From assembly GCF_002735905.1 (NCBI RefSeq), contig NZ_PEBD01000010.1, positions 868,001 to 932,000 on the forward strand: a stretch of 64,000 nucleotides of DNA. The letters run 5' to 3'. The position numbers and the translations under genes were made by a program. The notes beneath the pieces were generated by a model, which saw only the letters and a list, made by a program, of their open reading frames with translations, ran no database searches and was not told where the DNA came from. The stretch is from Williamsia muralis. Its GTDB lineage: Bacteria > Actinomycetota > Actinomycetes > Mycobacteriales > Mycobacteriaceae. Below, piece by piece: positions 58,809-64,000 of this stretch (position 1 is its first letter; every line of letters starts with the position of its first letter).

Positions 58809-59657
58809 TCAGTTCCCGCCGATGACCACCGGAAGCACGTTCCACGGGCGATCGGTGAGCCAATCGATGACGTTGGAGAGCCCTGGTGTCTCGTCCGCAT
58901 CGAGGTCGTCGAGAAGCGGATCCCGTGTGGGGTCGCCCTCGGACACACCGGCATTAGGTGAGGGCTCGTCGCACACGATCATCGTGTTGTCGGCTTCGCC
59001 CCATGCCTCCTCGAACTCGTCGAGTGGGACTTCCATGCGGTCGCCGTCGGGATGCCCTGGGTCGCTGAGGTAGACCACGCCTTTGTCGGTGTCGATCTCG
59101 CTGATCACCACACAGTGATCGCCTCCCTGGTCGCGACCCATGGCCTCGTCGCGCTCCTCCTGCTCCGGATCCCAGTACTCTCCGGAGTCGACGTACAGCA
59201 TGACGCCGCGCCCTTCCTCCAGAGCCGTCGCGAGGTCGTTCATCGTGCCCGTCTCGACGGTGGCCGGGATCCCGTTCTGTTCGAGCAGGTCTGCCGCAGC
59301 GTAGATGGGCATGCCGTTCTCGATCTCGCCGTCGAGGAAGTAGCCGTTGTCCTGGGCCATCTCGACAAAGGCTTCTTCGCTCTGGATGTCTTCGCCGGTG
59401 TACTCCGCAACGATCTGGGCGACACTCGCCGGCACACAGGTGCCGTTCACGGCTTGCTGGAACCAGTGTTCGGAGTATTCGTCGGCGTCGCCGCCGACTC
59501 CGTCAGACGGTTCCGCGGGCTCGTCCGGCGGAGCCGCATCCTGATCGGGCCACAGTTCGGTCAGCACCGACTCGAGTTCGTCCAGTGCGCCGGTGTCGTC
59601 GGCCGCCGACGCTGTCGAGCTGTCCTGCGGGCCGTATTCGGCATCGCCTTCACCCAT
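58809..59657 (-). CDS. C39-like cysteine peptidase, acidic
   Basis: A 282-residue, strongly acidic protein. After an unstructured acidic head of about 60 residues comes EHWFQQAVNGTCVPASVAQI with probable catalytic Cys74. GGDHCVVISEI supplies His181 and YLSDPGHPDG supplies Asp199, the order of papain-like C39 peptidases. There is no signal peptide or membrane helix. ATG 59657 has AGGGA 7 bp upstream. C39 domains cleave double-glycine leaders in bacteriocin exporters, but here the domain is free and no exporter is in view. It may be an effector or a house peptidase; the substrate is unknown. Confidence 0.75.
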   Translation of the reverse strand: MGEGDAEYGPQDSSTASAADDTGALDELESVLTELWPDQDAAPPDEPAEPSDGVGGDADEYSEHWFQQAVNGTCVPASVAQIVAEYTGEDIQSEEAFVEMAQDNGYFLDGEIENGMPIYAAADLLEQNGIPATVETGTMNDLATALEEGRGVMLYVDSGEYWDPEQEERDEAMGRDQGGDHCVVISEIDTDKGVVYLSDPGHPDGDRMEVPLDEFEEAWGEADNTMIVCDEPSPNAGVSEGDPTRDPLLDDLDADETPGLSNVIDWLTDRPWNVLPVVIGGN

Positions 59658-59852
59658 GGCTGTTCCCTTCGATCAGATCCGATGTCGATTGGATCGGCGT
59701 CATGGCTCGAATGTTCCCGTGATGAGCGAACCCGGAATGTCGGGCGTCCAGGAAGCTCACAGCCAGGTGCCAGAGTTCTACGAGTTCGCGTTTCTACCTT
59801 GTGAGGAGTCGGCCCGGGCAAAACAGGCCGGGCTTCAGGAAGGGAGGACAAC

Positions 59853-60143
59853 ATGCAGGTCAAGAAGGCGTTCACGCGGACGGTGGCAACGGGGGCAATC
59901 GGCCTGGCTTCGCTGGGAGTCGGCGGGGCTGTGGCCGAGGCGACGGCAGCGCCGGCGGCGACATCATCGACAACGACGCAGGAGGGCCCCACCCGGACAA
60001 CCACATCGTCCCCGGGCGCGGTCAAACGCCCGGATCTTGCGACATTCACTTTCCGCGGGCAGGAGGTCACCCCCACCTACGACCGGTACAAGCGTGGTTG
60101 GGGCTTCTGGTTCTTCGGCTTCTGGGTCCCAGTCGTTCTGTGA
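59853..60143 (+). CDS. Small exported protein of unknown function
   Basis: A 96-residue protein with a clear signal peptide (KKAFTRTVATGAIGLASLGV, then AVAEATAAPA as the cleavage region). A Thr/Ser-rich linker of about 25 residues follows. The last 35 residues contain a Trp/Phe-rich end, YKRGWGFWFFGFWVPVVL, that could insert in a membrane or pack in an envelope complex. ATG 59853 has GGGAGG upstream. No family recognised. It is divergent from the C39-like gene. Confidence 0.72.
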   Translation: MQVKKAFTRTVATGAIGLASLGVGGAVAEATAAPAATSSTTTQEGPTRTTTSSPGAVKRPDLATFTFRGQEVTPTYDRYKRGWGFWFFGFWVPVVL

Positions 60144-60176
60144 CAACCGCTCGGCAGCCTCAGTCGACGTGACGAA

Positions 60177-60204
60177 ATAATTCGGACCACGGTCCGGTTA
60201 TGAT
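60177..60204 (+). promoter_or_regulatory. Inverted-repeat operator inside the promoter of the monooxygenase pair
   Basis: CGGACC-AC-GGTCCG (60183-60196) is a perfect inverted repeat, and outer ATAA and TTAT extend the symmetry with one offset base. A -10 hexamer TATGAT at 60199-60204 follows at once, so a bound repressor would cover the spacer. No convincing -35 is visible. MarR- or TetR-type control is plausible. Confidence 0.55.
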
Positions 60205-60232
60205 GAACGTAGCTTTTACCGAGGAGGTAGCC

Positions 60233-61351
60233 ATGCAGTTCGGAATCTTCACCGTCGGCGATGTCACCGTCGACCCCACCACCGGTGTGGAACCCACCGA
60301 GAACGACCGGATCAAGGCAATGGTCGCCATCGCCAAGAAGGCGGAAGACGTCGGACTCGACGTATTCGCCACCGGTGAGCACCACAACAAGCCGTTCGTA
60401 CCCTCTTCTCCCACAACGATCCTCGGCTACATCGCGGCCCAGACCAAGACTCTTCAGCTGTCGACATCGACCACACTGATCACCACCAACGATCCGGTGA
60501 AGATCGCCGAGGACTTCGCGATGTTGCAGCACCTGGCCGACGGTCGTGTCGATCTGATGCTGGGCCGCGGCAACACAGGCCCGGTCTATCCGTGGTTCGG
60601 CAAGGACATCCGTCAAGGCATCCCGCTCGCGATCGAGAACTACCATCTGCTGCACCGACTCTGGACCGAAGAGGTGGTGGACTGGCAGGGAAAGTTCCGT
60701 ACGCCGCTCACCTCGTTCACCTCCACGCCGCGACCGCTCGACGGCGTCGCGCCCTTCGTCTGGCACGGGTCGATCCGTAGTCCGGAGATCGCCGAGCAGG
60801 CCGCCTACTACGGGGACGGCTTCTTCGCCAACCACATCTTCTGGCCCAAGGAGCACTTCCAGCAGCTGATCGGTTTCTACCGCGAGCGCTACGAGCACTA
60901 CGGTCACGGCACCGCCTCCCAGGCCGTCGTGGGACTCGGCGGGCAGTTCTTCATCCGCCCCAAGTCGCAGGATGCGGTCAACGAGTTCCGGCCGTACTTC
61001 GACAACGCGCCGGTCTACGGCCACGGCCCCTCGCTTGAGGAGTTCACCGCGGACACACCGCTGACCGTCGGCAGCCCACAGCAATTTGTGGACAAGACGC
61101 TGAGTTTCCGTGAGCACTTCGGCGACTACCAGCGCCAGCTGTTCCTGGTCGACCATGCGGGACTGCCGCTGAAAACCGTACTCGAACAACTCGACCAGCT
61201 CGGTGAGGTGCTGCCGCAACTGCGGGCGGGATTCGCCGAGGGGCGCCCCTCGGACGTTCCGGACGCGCCCACCCACGCATCGCTGGTGGCCGCACGAAGC
61301 ACTGCGGTCACCGGTGAGGACACAGTCGAGGCGGAGGCGGTCAGCCGATGA
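60233..61351 (+). CDS. LLM-class flavin-dependent monooxygenase (CE1758 type)
   Basis: A 372-residue luciferase-like monooxygenase. MQFGIFTVGDVTVDPTTG, ATGEHHNKPFVPSSP, TTLITTNDPVKIAEDFAMLQ and LGRGNTGPVYPWFG fit the family that is found paired with a small flavin reductase in corynebacterial relatives. ATG 60233 is chosen because GAGGAGGT lies 5-12 bp before it; a reading from 60200 starts upstream of that ribosome site. The stop overlaps the reductase start by 4 bp (ATGA). It uses reduced FMN and oxygen on an unknown substrate in the cytosol. Confidence 0.92.
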   Translation: MQFGIFTVGDVTVDPTTGVEPTENDRIKAMVAIAKKAEDVGLDVFATGEHHNKPFVPSSPTTILGYIAAQTKTLQLSTSTTLITTNDPVKIAEDFAMLQHLADGRVDLMLGRGNTGPVYPWFGKDIRQGIPLAIENYHLLHRLWTEEVVDWQGKFRTPLTSFTSTPRPLDGVAPFVWHGSIRSPEIAEQAAYYGDGFFANHIFWPKEHFQQLIGFYRERYEHYGHGTASQAVVGLGGQFFIRPKSQDAVNEFRPYFDNAPVYGHGPSLEEFTADTPLTVGSPQQFVDKTLSFREHFGDYQRQLFLVDHAGLPLKTVLEQLDQLGEVLPQLRAGFAEGRPSDVPDAPTHASLVAARSTAVTGEDTVEAEAVSR

Positions 61352-61974
61352 ATCCGACTCGTGTGGTGGTCGTGAGTGCCGGGGCCGGTGAACCGTCGTC
61401 GACTCGGCTACTGGCCGACAGGCTCGCCGCTTCGGTTCAGGCGCAACGTGATTCGGTTGTCGTCGAGACCGTGGATCTGCGGGAGATCGCGGTGGACATC
61501 GCCCGGAGCATGATCACCGGATTCCCGGTGGGTGCTGCGGATCCCGCGGTGAAGGCTGTTGTCGAATCCGATGCCGTCATTGCCGCGACGCCGGTGTTCA
61601 ACGCGTCCTACAGCGGATTGTTCAAGTCGTTCTTCGACATCATCGACAAGGACAGTTTTGCCGGTAAGCCGGTGCTGATCGCTGCCACCGGTGGTAGCCC
61701 GCGACACTCGATGGTTCTCGATCACGCTGTGCGGCCGATGTTCTCGTATCTGCGCGCTGTGGTGGTCCCGACCGGTGTGTATGCCGCGTCCGAGGATTGG
61801 GCGGGTACCTCCGGCGACACCGCCACGCTTGCCGACCGGGTGGATCGTGCCGCCGGAGAACTGGTGGCGCTGTTGGGCGGCACCCGTACGACGCCATCGC
61901 CGGTCGACGGAGACGAAGCCGGGATCGCCAACTTCGCTCGGCTGCTGGGGGAGTCCTTCCACCAACCGAACTGA
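61348..61974 (+). CDS. NAD(P)H-dependent FMN reductase, partner of the monooxygenase (CE1759 type)
   Basis: A 208-residue flavodoxin-fold reductase with VVVSAGAGEPSSTRLLADRL as the FMN phosphate loop, ATPVFNASYSGLFKSFFD and LIAATGGSPRHSMV. It would supply reduced FMN to the preceding monooxygenase. ATG 61348 overlaps the upstream stop, showing coupling. A strong hairpin follows the gene. Confidence 0.92.
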   Translation: MNPTRVVVVSAGAGEPSSTRLLADRLAASVQAQRDSVVVETVDLREIAVDIARSMITGFPVGAADPAVKAVVESDAVIAATPVFNASYSGLFKSFFDIIDKDSFAGKPVLIAATGGSPRHSMVLDHAVRPMFSYLRAVVVPTGVYAASEDWAGTSGDTATLADRVDRAAGELVALLGGTRTTPSPVDGDEAGIANFARLLGESFHQPN

Positions 61975-62011
61975 TCGCGCGATCGGCCCACGGACACACT
62001 CCATGGCATCA

Positions 62012-62042
62012 GCGCCCCCGGCAACACTGCCGGGGGCGCCTT
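62012..62042 (+). terminator. Terminator hairpin after the reductase gene
   Basis: GCGCCCCCGGCA (62012-62023) and TGCCGGGGGCGC (62028-62039) are perfect 12 bp complements with a 4 nt ACAC loop. Only a short CCTTCG follows, typical of actinobacterial terminators without a T run. Confidence 0.82.
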
Positions 62043-62228
62043 CGCGTCAGCGGGCTGGACACCGGATGTGCGAGGTCAGCGGTGGCCTTTTGATCTACAT
62101 AGGCGATTCGATCGCGTCGGCGAACGGTGGACAAGCGCCGAAAATTGGGATCGGTAGCCCCTCGGCCGGGCTTTAGTTGTCCCATGCCGGAGCCACACGG
62201 AAGGCGCCGCACAACGAAAGGAAGACCA

Positions 62229-62738
62229 ATGAAACGAGTCCTCACAGCCACCCTCGGACTGATCGCCAGCGCAACCCTGCTGATGGCCTGCTCGGACGAC
62301 AGCAGCAGCAACGCAGACAGCAGCCCCGCGGCCAACCCGGTCGCAACCAGCCAGACGAACGGAACCGAGGTTTCCACCGGCGGCGACACCGAGGTGAAGG
62401 TAGAGGGCAAGGATCTCGCCGGCGTCGACCTGAACTCGGTGAGCTGCGTGAAGCAGGGCGGCAAGATCAACGTCGGCAGCGGCTCCACCGGCGGCCAGCA
62501 GGGCCTGGGCATCGTGATGACGGATGAGGCCACCCCGAAGGTCGAGTCGCTCGGACTGGTGGTCGACGGCAACGCGCTGGCCGTGACCAACGGGATGGGG
62601 ATGTCGGTCGGATCGGCGAAGGTCTCGGTGGACGGTGACACCTACACCATCACCGGTGAGGCCGAAGGCGCTGACATGAAGAACCCGACGGCCGGGATGA
62701 TCAAGAAGGAGTTCAGCATCAAGGTGAGCTGCAACTGA
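62229..62738 (+). CDS. LpqH-like lipoprotein
   Basis: A 169-residue secreted lipoprotein. Signal peptide MKRVLTATLGLIASATLLMA is followed directly by the lipobox cysteine (LLMAC, Cys21) and a Ser/Asn/Asp linker. The mature part has two cysteines (VSCVKQGG and KVSCN) and the G.QQGLGIVMTDE pattern of the mycobacterial LpqH (19 kDa antigen) family. AAGGAAG precedes ATG 62229; a longer upstream frame is not supported. Expected at the outer face of the membrane or in the mycolate envelope; function in the family is unclear beyond adhesion and immune effects. Confidence 0.88.
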   Translation: MKRVLTATLGLIASATLLMACSDDSSSNADSSPAANPVATSQTNGTEVSTGGDTEVKVEGKDLAGVDLNSVSCVKQGGKINVGSGSTGGQQGLGIVMTDEATPKVESLGLVVDGNALAVTNGMGMSVGSAKVSVDGDTYTITGEAEGADMKNPTAGMIKKEFSIKVSCN

Positions 62739-62755
62739 TCTGAACCGATGAGAAT

Positions 62756-62787
62756 GCGGCGGACGTGCATCGCACGTCCGCCGCTTT
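62756..62787 (+). terminator. Intrinsic terminator after the lipoprotein gene
   Basis: GCGGCGGACGTGC (62756-62768) pairs perfectly with GCACGTCCGCCGC (62772-62784) around ATC, followed by TTTC. Confidence 0.9.
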
Positions 62788-62811
62788 CGTGTGTGGTGCC
62801 CGTGTACGCGG

Positions 62812-62839
62812 TTGCCCGCTGGTCCGCGATCAATATGAT
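62812..62839 (+). promoter_or_regulatory. Promoter for a probably leaderless gene
   Basis: TTGCCC (62812-62817), a 16 bp spacer and TATGAT (62834-62839) would start transcription about 7 bp later, on the ATG at 62846 itself. No ribosome-binding site is present before that ATG, which fits a leaderless mRNA. Confidence 0.6.
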
Positions 62840-62845
62840 GCAGCC

Positions 62846-64000
62846 ATGTCGGTGGCCGGTGATCTCGAGCGCGCGCGTGACCTCGCCTGCGCCGACGACC
62901 ACGCCGCGGCCCGCGATCTGTTGTTGTCGCTGATGCCGAAGATCGAACAGCTCGACCGAGACGATCTGATGCTCGAGGTGTTCGCCCAGCTCGGCGCGAT
63001 TTACCTGACTCGCAGCGCTCACGACGGGGTCGTCGAGTGTATCCGCAGGATTCGCGATTGCGTCGGTGTCTATTCGGAGATCCTCGCCGGGAAGATGCCC
63101 GAAGCCGAGGCGCAGGTGACCATGTCATCCGACGACATCACCCGGATGGTCCACCGGTACACCGGGCACGCGGATGTCCTCGACATCGGCTTGGCATCAG
63201 CTCGCGGTGACCACGACGAAGCGGCGCGGCGGCTTGCGCATCTGAGCGGCAACGCAGTGGGCGACCCCGATTCGGACCCCGACCAACGATTTCATGTCAC
63301 ACATGCACGCATCCTCACCGCGATCGCGCTCGGTGATGTCGACGAGCACATGGCCGCAGCGCCCCTTTGGGAACTCGGCCTCGAAGAGTTGCACACCTTG
63401 AGGCGGAGCGTGTCGGAACCCGGCCCGCCCTCGCCCTCCGATGCCTGGAGCGGTCCGGGCCCGGTAGATGTCGACCGGCTTCAGGTGGACGCTGGGATCG
63501 GCTACGGCAGATTCTGTGTGCTGACCGGCCGGCTCGACGAGGCCGGCTCGCAGCTTCGTCGTGCAGGTGCGCTTGCGTCGCAACGCGACTGGCCGCTGGC
63601 ATCGGCGCGGAGCGAACTCGAACGCGCGGCTCTCGCCTGGGCTCGGTCCGACCATGCGGACACCGAACGCCTGGCCCAGGCTGCGTACCCGGTGTTGGCC
63701 ACGTATGCGGTCGCGGATGACGTCTCCAGATGCTGGTTGTACCTGGGACTCACCCGGATGGCCGCGGGCGAACTGCAGGCAGCCGACCACTGCTGGGAAC
63801 AGGCGCAGCGGCACTGGGACGAACTGGGTATACCCCTGCATCGTCACCGGATTTTGATGCAGCGCAGTTGGATACCGGTGTTTTGTGGACAATTCGATCG
63901 CGCCCGGGAAATGGTCGGGCAGGCCCGGATGCTCCTGGACGCGACCCCCCAAGCGACTTGGCTGCATCACGCCCGCCTCGATGACCTGACCGGATCGATC
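62846..64000 (+). CDS. TPR-like helical repeat protein (3' end outside window)
   Basis: An open frame of 385 codons runs from ATG 62846 to the window edge without a stop. It starts MSVAGDLERARDLACADDHA and continues as helix pairs with TPR-like spacing: AARDLLLSLMPKIEQL, LDIGLASARGDHDEAARRLA, TGRLDEAGSQLRRAGALASQ, LYLGLTRMAAGELQAADHCW and FCGQFDRAREMVGQARML. No catalytic motif is visible in this part. In related actinobacteria such N-terminal repeats can precede a CHAT peptidase or another effector domain, but that part is not in the window. Composition is that of the host. Confidence 0.85.
   Translation, partial: MSVAGDLERARDLACADDHAAARDLLLSLMPKIEQLDRDDLMLEVFAQLGAIYLTRSAHDGVVECIRRIRDCVGVYSEILAGKMPEAEAQVTMSSDDITRMVHRYTGHADVLDIGLASARGDHDEAARRLAHLSGNAVGDPDSDPDQRFHVTHARILTAIALGDVDEHMAAAPLWELGLEELHTLRRSVSEPGPPSPSDAWSGPGPVDVDRLQVDAGIGYGRFCVLTGRLDEAGSQLRRAGALASQRDWPLASARSELERAALAWARSDHADTERLAQAAYPVLATYAVADDVSRCWLYLGLTRMAAGELQAADHCWEQAQRHWDELGIPLHRHRILMQRSWIPVFCGQFDRAREMVGQARMLLDATPQATWLHHARLDDLTGSI

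Overview
The window is high-GC actinobacterial chromosome. A mycobacterial-type S10 ribosomal operon that ends at rpsQ, an LpqH-like lipoprotein, a paired luciferase-like monooxygenase and FMN reductase, and the overall gene style point to a mycolic-acid actinomycete (Mycobacteriales). Gordonia or a close relative is my best guess, but no 16S gene is present to settle it.

Layout. (1) 1-23261: the 3' part of a giant non-ribosomal peptide synthetase (NRPS) gene, with seven A domains, two epimerization domains and no thioesterase. (2) 23262-28289: a 5 x 72 bp tandem repeat, two paralogous family-2 glycosyltransferases, a pyruvyltransferase-like protein, a secreted lipase, and a 110-residue protein that resembles a non-canonical segment inside the NRPS. 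These look like accessory genes for a decorated lipopeptide or surface glycan. (3) 28282-31601 (minus): an Asp/Glu/hydantoin-type racemase, an NCS1 permease and a GntR regulator, probably for hydantoin or allantoin use. (4) 31637-38097 (minus): a tightly coupled trio of GCS2/ATP-grasp fusion ligase, AsnB-type amidotransferase and S9 peptidase. It resembles the N-acetylglutaminylglutamine amide osmolyte trio with two of the three enzymes replaced. (5) 38166-42017 (minus): a hotdog-fold protein, a DUF4173-like membrane protein and a two-component system. (6) 42138-47952: S10 promoter, about 400 nt leader, rpsJ-rplC-rplD-rplW-rplB-rpsS-rplV-rpsC-rplP-rpmC-rpsQ, and an intrinsic terminator. (7) 48080-52822: an AT-richer, apparently acquired operon of five overlapping genes (sulfotransferase, glycosyltransferase, P-loop protein, unknown protein with a degenerate P-loop, membrane protein). 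(8) 53003-55640 (minus): a heavily frameshifted HerA/DUF87-type ATPase pseudogene. (9) 55847-64000: a membrane-embedded patatin-like protein, a C39-like cysteine peptidase, a small exported protein, the monooxygenase/reductase pair with an operator-like inverted repeat, the lipoprotein, and the start of a probably leaderless TPR-protein gene cut by the window edge.

The most interesting items are the NRPS-segment homologue encoded as a free-standing protein, the strict alternation of two A-domain classes in the NRPS, the variant dipeptide-amide trio, and the five-gene foreign operon beside the ribosomal genes. No tRNA, rRNA, intact transposase or CRISPR array was recognised.
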